A stretch of DNA of 64,000 bases from Mycobacterium numidiamassiliense (GTDB lineage: Bacteria; Actinomycetota; Actinomycetes; Mycobacteriales; Mycobacteriaceae): positions 2,343,066-2,407,065 of the forward strand of contig NZ_FUEZ01000004.1 in the NCBI RefSeq assembly GCF_900157365.1. Reading direction: 5' to 3'. Under the pieces are notes generated by a model. That model was not told where the DNA came from. It saw nothing but the letters and a program-made list of their open reading frames with translations, and made no database searches. Position numbers and translations under genes: made by a program. The stretch's first letter is position 1; the number at the start of each line of letters is the position of its first letter. Positions 57,206-64,000 of the stretch are shown one piece after another.

Positions 57206-60105
57206 GCCGACACTGGCTTTCGGCCGTAGTCGCCGCGCGGGTGGACAACTTGCGGCCACCAGAACCAACGTCCGAGCAGGGTCGCGATCGACGGCATCAA
57301 CAATGTGCGCACGATCAACGTGTCCAGCAGCAGACCGATACACACCGTGGACCCGAACTGTCCGAGCACCCGCAGGTCGCTGCCGAGCATGGACGCCATG
57401 GTGAAGGCGAACACCAGACCCGCGGCCGTGACCACCCCGCCGGTGCCGGCCATCGACCGGATGATTCCGGTTTTGAGTCCGTGATGGATCTCTTCCCTGA
57501 ATCGGGAGACCAGCAGCAGGTTGTAGTCAGACCCGACGGCCAACAGGATGATGACCGACAGCGCCATCACGATCCAGTGGATTCTGATGCCGAACAGATC
57601 CTGCCAAATCAACACCGACAGACCGAATGACGCGGCGATCGAGCTGGCCGCGGTGCCGACGATCACCAGTGCGGCAACCACACTCCTGGTGAGCAGCAAC
57701 ATGATCATGAAGATCAGCGTCAGCGCCGAGACCACGGCGATCATCAGGTCGTATTTCTCACCGTCGGCCATGTCCCGGAATGTCGCGGCGGTTCCGCCCA
57801 GATACACCCGGGCATCCGACAGCGAGGACTGCTTCAACCCTTCCTGCGCGGCGGTGCGCTCCGCATCGACCCGCGCAATGCCCTCCGGCGACATCGGATC
57901 ACCCTGATGGGTGATGAAGAAACGCGCCGACTTCCCGTCCGGCGACAAGAACATCCGCAGGCCCGTCTGGAAGTCCGGGTTCTGGAAGGCTTCCGGTGGC
58001 AGGTAGAAGAAGTCGTCGTTCTTCGACGTGTCGAAGCTTTGACCCATCACGATCGCGGTGTTGCTCATCGCCTCCATCTGATCGATCATCGCCTTGAACG
58101 TCTGGTAGAGCGTCAGCGTGATGCCCCTGGTGGTCTTCAGCGTTGTGATCAGCGTGGGAAACAGCGAAGTCAGGTCGCGTGATGCTTTTGCGGTGTGCTG
58201 GATGTCGGTCGTCAAATAGTGGAATTGCTCGGCCAGTTGGTCGAACCCGTCGAACGTGTCGAAAAGGGACCGCAGCCCGATGCACACGGGAATGTCGTAG
58301 CAGTGCTTCTCCCAGTAGAAGTACGTGCGCACCGGCCTGAAGGTGTCGTCGAAATCCGCGATGTGGTCGCGCAAGCTATCGGTGATCTGCGACGTCACCG
58401 CCGTGGTCCGTGCGCTGTCGTCGGCGGCATTGGCCAGGTCTAGCGACACCTCGTACTGGCGCTGCGTGGTTTCGATCTGCGTCTGCAGGTCGTCGGCCAT
58501 CCTGAGGATGTCGGCGATGCGCTCCTTCAGAAAGCCCATGTTCTGCATCGTCGTCTGACTCTGAATGCTGTTCTGGAACGGAATCGAGCTGTGCTGGATC
58601 GGAATGCCCAGTGGCCGGGTGATGTCCTGGACCATCGCGATGCCGAGCGTGCGCATCTCATTTTTCGCCACCCTGTCCAACACCAACATGTCGGCCGGAT
58701 TCCGCATGTCATGGTCGGACTCGACCATCAACAAGTCGGGATTCATCCGTGCCTCGGAGAAATGCCGATTCGCGGCCTCTTGCCCTTGATTGGACGGGGC
58801 CGACAACGGCAGGTAATGGCGGTCGTTGTAGCTCGTCTTGAAGCTTGGCAGGGCCACCATGCCGACCATCACGACCGCGGCACTGACGGCCAAAATCGGT
58901 GCGGGCCAACGCACCACGGCGGTGCCCACCCGGCGCCACAGCCGCCCACGTTTGGCCTGCTTTTCGAACATGTGAAAGCGGCTGCCGACGAACACGACCG
59001 CGGGGCCCAGCGTCAGGCCGGCGGCCACCACGACCAGCATGCCGATCGCCACGGGCGCGCCCATGGTGTTGAACCACGGTAGCCGCGAAAAACTCAGGCA
59101 GTAGGTGGCGCCCGCAATCGTCAGGCCAGAGCCCAGGACCACCGGGGCGACGCCCTTGAATGTGGTGTAGTACGCGGTTTCTCGATCCTCGCCGGCGGCT
59201 ATGGCCTCTTGATAGCGGCCGACGAGGAAGATGCCGTAGTCGGTTCCGGCGGCGATCGCCAGCATGGTGAGGATGTTGGCGGCGAACGTGGTGAGGCCAA
59301 ATGCGTTGTTGTAGGCCAGAACCGCGACGACGCCTCGCGAGCACGCCAGCGCCACAAAGGTCATGAAGAGCTGGATCAGCGTGGTGGAGACGGACCGGTA
59401 GACCAGCAGCAACATGATCGCGATGGCACCCAGGGTGAACAGCGTGATCGTGGCCAGGCTGGCGTTGCCGATGATGTGCATGTCGTCGGAGAGCGCCGCG
59501 GGACCGGTGACGTAGGCCTTCACGCCGGGCGGCGCCTTGTTCTCCTCGATGACCTTGCGGACGGCATCCACGGACTCGTTCGCCAGCGTGGTGCCCTGAT
59601 TACCGGCGAGGTTCACCTGTACGTACGCAGCCTTGCCGTCGGCGCTCTGCGCGCCCGCCGCCGTTAGCCGGTCTCCCCAGAAGTCCTGGATGTGCTGGAT
59701 GTGTTTGGGATCCTGGCGCAGCTCGCGGATCATCTTGTCGTAGTACTGATGCGCATCCTGGCCCAGGGGTTGCTGGCCTTCGAGCACGATCATCACGGTG
59801 CTGTTGGAGTCGAACTCGTGGAAGTTGTGGCCCATCCGCATCATCGCCTTCATCGACGGCGCGTCCAGGGGCGTCATCGGCGCCGAGTGCGCTTCGCCGA
59901 CGACTTCCAGGGTGGGGACCAGGACGTTCACCAGCACCGTCACGACCACCCAGGCCACGATGATCGGTATCGCGAAAATGCGGATGGCGTGGGGGAGGTA
60001 TGGCCAGTGACCGCGCCGCGCTTTAGCTTCTTGGGTACTGATCGGGCCGGTGTCCTCGGCGCTCAGGTCACGTCTGTGGTCGGTCTTGTTGTTGATGTCG
60101 GTCAT
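57202..60105 (-). CDS. MmpL-family RND transporter
   Basis: The 967-residue protein has two RND halves, each with a first membrane helix, a large periplasmic loop (about 60-195 and a coiled-coil-bearing loop at about 420-750), and a group of five helices. The Asp-Tyr pairs that carry protons in MmpL proteins are seen in AAGTDYGIFLVGR and AVGSDYNLLLVSR. It resembles the MmpL4/MmpL5 group, which exports siderophores or lipids with an MmpS partner. The ATG overlaps the mmpS stop. There is no matching gene at this place in M. tuberculosis. The substrate cannot be predicted. Confidence 0.93.
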   Translation of the reverse strand: MTDINNKTDHRRDLSAEDTGPISTQEAKARRGHWPYLPHAIRIFAIPIIVAWVVVTVLVNVLVPTLEVVGEAHSAPMTPLDAPSMKAMMRMGHNFHEFDSNSTVMIVLEGQQPLGQDAHQYYDKMIRELRQDPKHIQHIQDFWGDRLTAAGAQSADGKAAYVQVNLAGNQGTTLANESVDAVRKVIEENKAPPGVKAYVTGPAALSDDMHIIGNASLATITLFTLGAIAIMLLLVYRSVSTTLIQLFMTFVALACSRGVVAVLAYNNAFGLTTFAANILTMLAIAAGTDYGIFLVGRYQEAIAAGEDRETAYYTTFKGVAPVVLGSGLTIAGATYCLSFSRLPWFNTMGAPVAIGMLVVVAAGLTLGPAVVFVGSRFHMFEKQAKRGRLWRRVGTAVVRWPAPILAVSAAVVMVGMVALPSFKTSYNDRHYLPLSAPSNQGQEAANRHFSEARMNPDLLMVESDHDMRNPADMLVLDRVAKNEMRTLGIAMVQDITRPLGIPIQHSSIPFQNSIQSQTTMQNMGFLKERIADILRMADDLQTQIETTQRQYEVSLDLANAADDSARTTAVTSQITDSLRDHIADFDDTFRPVRTYFYWEKHCYDIPVCIGLRSLFDTFDGFDQLAEQFHYLTTDIQHTAKASRDLTSLFPTLITTLKTTRGITLTLYQTFKAMIDQMEAMSNTAIVMGQSFDTSKNDDFFYLPPEAFQNPDFQTGLRMFLSPDGKSARFFITHQGDPMSPEGIARVDAERTAAQEGLKQSSLSDARVYLGGTAATFRDMADGEKYDLMIAVVSALTLIFMIMLLLTRSVVAALVIVGTAASSIAASFGLSVLIWQDLFGIRIHWIVMALSVIILLAVGSDYNLLLVSRFREEIHHGLKTGIIRSMAGTGGVVTAAGLVFAFTMASMLGSDLRVLGQFGSTVCIGLLLDTLIVRTLLMPSIATLLGRWFWWPQVVHPRGDYGRKPVSA

Positions 60106-60533
60106 GCGGACTTCACCAGGCAGAAGGTCTGGGCGTTATGGCCGTCGGAGTCCTGCTGATCGCGGACCACACCATCTACGGTGATCTTGCAGGTGATTCT
60201 GCTGCCGTCGCTTTGCGCCATGATGTTGGCGCTCACCGCCGGCAGCGTGGTGGAGAGGGTGGTCGACCACGGCAGCGGTGCATTGTTCACCTGGTGGGTG
60301 TTGGCGTCCGCGTCCCAGTAGTTGATGTTCGCGGTGGCGCCCGGCGGGCCGGAGATGTCGTAGACGACGACCTTCGGATTGAACTGCACGATCTCGATCC
60401 CCTTGCCCGCGTTCGCGTTGAGGTCCTGAGAGCCGAATATCTTGTGCAGCCTCGACACCACCAAGGTCGACACGGCCAGCACCACCACCAAGAGCAGAGG
60501 TATCCATGCCTTTTTGACTGCCCGAGTGATCAC
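60102..60533 (-). CDS. MmpS-family accessory protein
   Basis: The 143-residue protein has a short cytoplasmic start, a membrane helix (about 8-28) and a periplasmic beta domain with PKVVVYDISG, NINYWDAD and CKITVDG, ending CLVKSA as in MmpS4 and MmpS5. GTG 60533 is chosen because AAGG lies six bases upstream and the length matches relatives (about 140). An ATG at 60605 adds 24 residues, but it lies inside the operator and only about seven bases from the predicted transcription start. It is coupled to mmpL by ATGA. Confidence 0.9.
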   Translation of the reverse strand: MITRAVKKAWIPLLLVVVLAVSTLVVSRLHKIFGSQDLNANAGKGIEIVQFNPKVVVYDISGPPGATANINYWDADANTHQVNNAPLPWSTTLSTTLPAVSANIMAQSDGSRITCKITVDGVVRDQQDSDGHNAQTFCLVKSA

Positions 60534-60594
60534 ACCCGACCTTGACGCAGTCGCCAACTCAACCGCCTCCCGCTCGCCCCTGCGGAGCACCGCC

Positions 60595-60616
60595 GCCGAC
60601 AACATTAGTTGTCGGC
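60595..60616 (-). promoter_or_regulatory. Palindromic operator at the mmpS-mmpL start site
   Basis: GCCGACAAC (60595-60603) and GTTGTCGGC (60608-60616) are exact inverted arms with a four-base spacer (ATTA). The palindrome begins just after the -10 element and covers the predicted start point, a classic repressor position. MmpS/MmpL pairs are often controlled by MarR or TetR repressors. No such regulator gene lies in the window. Confidence 0.7.
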
Positions 60617-60618
60617 AA

Positions 60619-60646
60619 AATATATTGCTCGGCTAAGTACTGTAAA
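60619..60646 (-). promoter_or_regulatory. SigA-like promoter of mmpS-mmpL
   Basis: On the minus strand TTTACA (60646-60641) and TATATT (60624-60619) are separated by 16 bases, each matching the vegetative consensus in five of six positions. The predicted start is near 60612, within the palindrome. This leaves a leader of about 80 bases before GTG 60533. Confidence 0.65.
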
Positions 60647-60702
60647 CCTTAAGGCACGTAACCGTTCCTCCGGGGGCCGCCTCTGTGGCAGACACCATAT
60701 GT

Positions 60703-61761
60703 TCAGGCTCTGACACGGCCGGTCACCGGCGGCAAATCGGCAAGCGTCACTATCCCGGGTTTGGCAGCGACCACTGCCGGGACTGCATTGGTAACCGGCA
60801 TCGCGGTGTAGATCATTCCCAGCCCCATGAATCCGGGCTCCGTCCAGTCCTTGGGTGGCAGGCAGTGCAGGACGGTACGCATGTTGGGAGACCCGAAGAC
60901 CTGGATGACGTGGCCGTGCTCGAGCGGCTTGGGCGGGTCGACGTGGTTGCCCATGGTCCAGTTGAATCCGACACTGACGATGTTGCGGTCGCCCTGCCAG
61001 CCCCGGTGGAATCCGTAGACGCCGCCGACCGTTCCCGAGGGGATCTTCATGAAGCCCAAATCGGAGTCGCCGGTCGCGGCGGTGAACGTGACGTCAAACG
61101 TCATTTTGTCCAGCTTTGCCCCTATCGCGTCGGCCATCATCGCTGCCGATTCCGCGAACACCTCGCTTTCCCGGCGAACGTTCTCCGCCAGCCCAGGGGT
61201 GTCGGGATCCTGCGAGAAGCCCATCGCCGTCTGCGTCTCGGCCGACTCGTACGTCGAGCAGTCCACCGACTCGGTGATCCGGATCTCGTCGACACGCTCG
61301 CAGGAGCCAGACAGCACCATGCCGACCATGTTTGTCATCCCGGGGTGGGCGCCACTGCCGAAGATCGTCGAATTGCCCCGTTCGCAGGCCGTCAGGATGC
61401 GTTGCCGATCCTCCGGCGTTTGTTTGCCGCCGGTGATCCAGGCCGCGCTCGAGCACACGTTTACGCCCGATTCCAAGAGGCGCACCAACTCGTCGACGTT
61501 GGGCCACAGCGGGTTGTAGCAGCAGGCGTCGGGGTGCAGCGCGATCAGCGCGTCGATGTCGTTGGTCGCGAGCACGCCGGTCGGCTCCGGCCAGCCCGAG
61601 AGTTCGGCGGCGTCGACGCCGACCTTGTCTGCCCCGTGGGCATATACGCCGACCAGCTCCATGTCGGGCCGGCCGATGATGGCATGCAGCGACCGCCGCC
61701 CGATGTTCCCGGTCGTCCACTGGATCACACGTAACGGACGATCTGGGCTGGTTGTGGTCAT
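60703..61761 (-). CDS. DapB-fold NAD(P)H-dependent amine/amino-acid dehydrogenase-like protein
   Basis: The 352-residue protein has an N-terminal dihydrodipicolinate-reductase-type Rossmann domain (VIQWTTGNIGRRSLHAII at about residues 12-29) and a C-terminal domain with GSGAHPGMTNMVG. This resembles 2,4-diaminopentanoate dehydrogenase-like proteins that are numerous in mycobacteria and mostly uncharacterised. ATG 61761 is preceded by AAAGGAGCC, a strong ribosome site; a frame to 61794 is longer but less likely. The substrate is unknown. It faces the same way as mmpS-mmpL, with a 97-base gap that holds their promoter. Confidence 0.85.
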   Translation of the reverse strand: MTTTSPDRPLRVIQWTTGNIGRRSLHAIIGRPDMELVGVYAHGADKVGVDAAELSGWPEPTGVLATNDIDALIALHPDACCYNPLWPNVDELVRLLESGVNVCSSAAWITGGKQTPEDRQRILTACERGNSTIFGSGAHPGMTNMVGMVLSGSCERVDEIRITESVDCSTYESAETQTAMGFSQDPDTPGLAENVRRESEVFAESAAMMADAIGAKLDKMTFDVTFTAATGDSDLGFMKIPSGTVGGVYGFHRGWQGDRNIVSVGFNWTMGNHVDPPKPLEHGHVIQVFGSPNMRTVLHCLPPKDWTEPGFMGLGMIYTAMPVTNAVPAVVAAKPGIVTLADLPPVTGRVRA

Positions 61762-61944
61762 GGAGGCTCCTTTGCCGGATGCGGGTTGACTCATTATGCG
61801 AACTGCGGTTGGCGGCCGTTACCCCCCGTACCAGCCACCGGGAAATTCCCGGGGCTGCTGTGCGTGGGGGCGCCTCACGGGTCGACGCCAGCCGCGGTCG
61901 AACCGGTTGCGCGGCAAGGAATTCACCTGCCACACCGCCTTCGG

Positions 61945-62367
61945 TCAGGCGGTGATATCCAGGCCGGAAATGACCTTGGTCGGGTGGACCCGCACCACCA
62001 GTTCGCCGTCGACGGCGTTGCGGCGGCCGAACTCCTCGGCCCGATCGGCGCCCATATACCGCGCGCCGGCGCGGGTCGCGATGTCCAGCACGTCCTGCGC
62101 ATCGTCTGTCAGCGTCGCGACACCTTGCACCTGCACGAACGAATAGGGCGGGTGCGGGTCGTCGACACAGATCACAACCCGCGAATCACGTTTTATCGCA
62201 CGGCCTTTCGAGGTGTCACGGCCGGTGTTGAACACCAGCTGGCCGTCGTCGACGACGAACCACACCGGGGCGACCAGCGGGCGGCCGTCGGCGGCCACGT
62301 AACCCAGCATGCCGGTGCGGGTGCCAGCCGATAGGAATTCGACGACCCGGTCCGACAGTTCGGCCAT
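61945..62367 (-). CDS. PPOX-class (F420/FMN) split-barrel flavoprotein
   Basis: The 140-residue protein has the split-barrel pattern of pyridoxamine-phosphate-oxidase-like, F420-dependent reductases: GMLGYVAADGRPLVAPVWF, then LVFNTGRDTSKGRAIKRD (the cofactor phosphate site) and VQVQGVATL. Such proteins reduce small enones, or bind F420 or heme, in mycobacteria. It lies five bases before the acyl-CoA dehydrogenase stop region on the same strand, so it is probably in the same operon. About 180 bases of apparently empty DNA separate it from the DapB-fold gene. Confidence 0.88.
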   Translation of the reverse strand: MAELSDRVVEFLSAGTRTGMLGYVAADGRPLVAPVWFVVDDGQLVFNTGRDTSKGRAIKRDSRVVICVDDPHPPYSFVQVQGVATLTDDAQDVLDIATRAGARYMGADRAEEFGRRNAVDGELVVRVHPTKVISGLDITA

Positions 62368-62371
62368 GCCG

Positions 62372-63490
62372 CTACAGCCGGGCCAGGTCGTAGTCGCCGA
62401 TGTGGTCGATCAGGTTGTGCAGGTGGTCGCCCGAGGTGCCCAGGGTCTGCTCGATAGCGGTGAGCCGGGCCGCATAGTGAGCGACCGGATATTCGGCGGT
62501 CACACCGATGCCGCCGTGTAGCTGGATCGACTCCTGCGCGATATGCCGGCCCGAGCGGCCGATCTGCAGCTTGGCCCGCGAGGCGATCACCGGGTCGAGG
62601 TTGCCGTCGGCGATCGACATCGCCGCGTACAGGCCCATGCTGCGGGCCAATTCCAGCGAGACGTACATGTCGGCGGCGCGCTGTGTGAGCGCCTGAAACT
62701 TGTTCAGCGTGACGCCGAACTGCTTGCGGGTCTTCAGGTAATCGGTGGTGAGGCGCAGTGCTTCTTCCATCGCCCCGACCGCTTCGGAGCACAACGCGGA
62801 CTGGATGCGGATGACGGCGTCGCTGATCGCGCGGGACACGTCGACCGCGTCGCCCAGCGGCTCGGCGGGCGCGGAGTCCAGGTCGATCTGGGCGCCGCGC
62901 TGCCCGTCGAAGGTCGGATACGCATGACGGGTCACCCCGCTGTTGTCCTGCGACGCGTCGACCAGGAACAGGCCGTTGCCGCCGTCCGGCAACGCGGCAC
63001 TGACCACCAGGGTGTCGGCGCAGTCACCGGCCAGCACCGGATTCTTGCGTCCGCTCAGCGTCCATGAATTGCCTTGCTGAACAGCCTCGGTCGCGACGGC
63101 CTTGGCCAGATCACGCTGCTTGGGTTCGAGGTGGGCGAACGCCAGCAGTCGCTGGCCGGCCGCGACCTCGTCGAGCTGTTGTTTCTGGGCGTCGGTGCCC
63201 AGTTCGGCGATCAGCGCGCCGGGCCCCAGTGCGGCGTGCAGGATCGGTTCGGGGGCCAGCCGGCGGCCGACCTCGGTCAGCACGACGGCGATCTCGAGCT
63301 GGCCCGACTCGTCGGGATCGAAGCCCAGGCCGAGAATCCCGGTGTCGGCCAGCTGACTCCACACCTCGCGGCTCCAGCCGAGATCGGTGCCGATGACCTT
63401 GTTGCGGCTTTCCGGGTCGTAGGTCCGCGACAACAGGTCGCGGGTGGTGTCGCGGAGCAGTGCCTGCTCGTCGCTCAGTTGAAAGTCCAT
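62372..63490 (-). CDS. Acyl-CoA dehydrogenase (FadE-like, first of a pair)
   Basis: The 372-residue enzyme starts MDFQLSDEQALLRDT, the usual FadE opening, and has the FAD-contacting region LHGGIGVTAEYPVAHY near the C-terminus. It is flanked seven bases upstream by a second FadE. In mycobacteria such adjacent genes often encode the two subunits of an alpha2beta2 dehydrogenase acting on bulky (sterol-side-chain-like) acyl-CoAs. ATG 63490 was chosen because the extension to 63595 lies within the upstream gene. The PPOX gene follows after four bases. Confidence 0.9.
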   Translation of the reverse strand: MDFQLSDEQALLRDTTRDLLSRTYDPESRNKVIGTDLGWSREVWSQLADTGILGLGFDPDESGQLEIAVVLTEVGRRLAPEPILHAALGPGALIAELGTDAQKQQLDEVAAGQRLLAFAHLEPKQRDLAKAVATEAVQQGNSWTLSGRKNPVLAGDCADTLVVSAALPDGGNGLFLVDASQDNSGVTRHAYPTFDGQRGAQIDLDSAPAEPLGDAVDVSRAISDAVIRIQSALCSEAVGAMEEALRLTTDYLKTRKQFGVTLNKFQALTQRAADMYVSLELARSMGLYAAMSIADGNLDPVIASRAKLQIGRSGRHIAQESIQLHGGIGVTAEYPVAHYAARLTAIEQTLGTSGDHLHNLIDHIGDYDLARL

Positions 63491-63497
63491 GGCTGCC

Positions 63498-64000
63498 TCA
63501 CAATCCGAGAATGGTGGACGCGATGATGTTGCGCTGCACTTCGCTGCTGCCGCCGTAAATCGACGTCTTGCGGTAGTTGAGGTAACGCGGCGCACTGCCC
63601 TGCGCCCACACCGGCGACGAGATGTCTTCGCCGTCGGCGGGCAGGGCGTCGGGGCCGGCCGCCTCGACCAGCAGTTCGGTGGCGATCTGCTGTAACTGGC
63701 TGCCGCGCAGCTTGAGCACCGACGACGCCGGGTTGGGCTCCCCGTCGGCGGAGTCCGACACGACCCGCGCCTGCGTGAGTTCCAGTGCCAGCAGCTCGTT
63801 TTCGGCCTCGGCCAGCTTCGCTGCGAACAGCGGATCGCTGAGCACCCCCGATTCCTCGGCGAACTTCTTCACCTCGGCGAGGCGCACTTTGGTCCGCCCC
63901 ACCCCGGCGATGCCGGTGCGCTCGTTGCCCAACAGGAATTTCGCGTATGTCCAGCCCTGATTCTCTTGCCCGACAAGTTGATTCGCGGGCACTCGGACGT
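63498..64000 (-). CDS. Acyl-CoA dehydrogenase (second of pair), N-terminus beyond window
   Basis: The visible 166 or so residues form the C-terminal half of a FadE: VGQENQGWTYAKFLLGNERT, then a helical bundle, and the end motif YGGSSEVQRNIIASTILGL. The latter includes the family's GGSSEVQ(R/I)NIIA sequence for FAD binding. The reading frame continues past the window end (VRVPANQ upstream), so the start is not seen. It should form a heteromeric enzyme with the preceding gene product. Confidence 0.88.
   Translation of the reverse strand, partial: VRVPANQLVGQENQGWTYAKFLLGNERTGIAGVGRTKVRLAEVKKFAEESGVLSDPLFAAKLAEAENELLALELTQARVVSDSADGEPNPASSVLKLRGSQLQQIATELLVEAAGPDALPADGEDISSPVWAQGSAPRYLNYRKTSIYGGSSEVQRNIIASTILGL

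Noticed and set aside
1..64000. CRISPR arrays, insertion sequences, prophage genes or integrase/att sites
   Set aside because: No regularly spaced repeats, transposase-like proteins, or phage genes were found. Rearrangement is inferred only from gene fragments.

Overview
The window is GC-rich actinobacterial DNA whose gene order follows the Mycobacterium tuberculosis block from about Rv2462c (tig) to Rv2417c (degV), read in reverse. Mycobacterial markers include an Rpf cell-wall hydrolase, MmpS/MmpL, methylglucose-lipopolysaccharide genes (gpgP, octT), ClpP1P2 and KorAB. Blocks absent from the M. tuberculosis order and several gene remnants point to a non-tuberculous Mycobacterium. Gene names rest on recalled family and synteny knowledge; no search was run.

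Layout. 1-5.5 kb: tRNA-Gly, tRNA-Pro, trigger factor, ClpP1P2, a homocysteine methyltransferase and ClpX. 5.8-9.5 kb: korA-korB-mobA. 9.5-11.1 kb: a low-GC gene-free stretch with a perfect Crp-type site, then rpfE, which carries a +1 frameshift in a C-run, then a strong terminator. 11.1-22.6 kb: an accessory block with a plasma-membrane H+-ATPase, slipin, phosphoketolase, Kup potassium transporter and a DUF4331 protein. It is littered with truncated genes (HicA-like, GAF-ANTAR, CsbD). 22.6-36 kb: conserved housekeeping genes (Rv2449c homologue, valS-folC-Rv2446c-ndk, rne, rplU-rpmA-obg-proB), ending in a cytochrome P450 fragment. 36.2-39.8 kb: sirtuin, CAP-domain secreted protein and nadE.

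39.9-45.5 kb is the most interesting accessory system. It is a tightly overlapping operon encoding an MmgE/PrpD-family protein, an isocitrate-lyase/PEP-mutase-family lyase carrying KRCGH, both subunits of an aconitase/isopropylmalate-dehydratase-type hydro-lyase, and a PEBP-like protein. It diverges from a GntR/HutC regulator across a perfect 22-bp palindrome. The enzymes could do dehydration, rehydration and retro-aldol cleavage of a branched tricarboxylate or dicarboxylate, as in the methylcitrate cycle or in dimethylmaleate/dimethylmalate degradation, but no citrate-synthase-type gene is present.

45.5-57.2 kb: rbsK, a membrane cyclase-family protein that has lost catalytic residues, coupled to an MscS channel whose cyclic-nucleotide domain has also lost key residues, then proA, moxR-VWA, and the overlapping run nadD-rsfS-gpgP-octT-degV. 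57.2-64 kb: an mmpS-mmpL pair with a clear promoter and operator, a DapB-fold dehydrogenase, a PPOX/F420-type flavoprotein and a pair of acyl-CoA dehydrogenases, the last cut by the window end. No transposase, CRISPR array or phage gene was seen.
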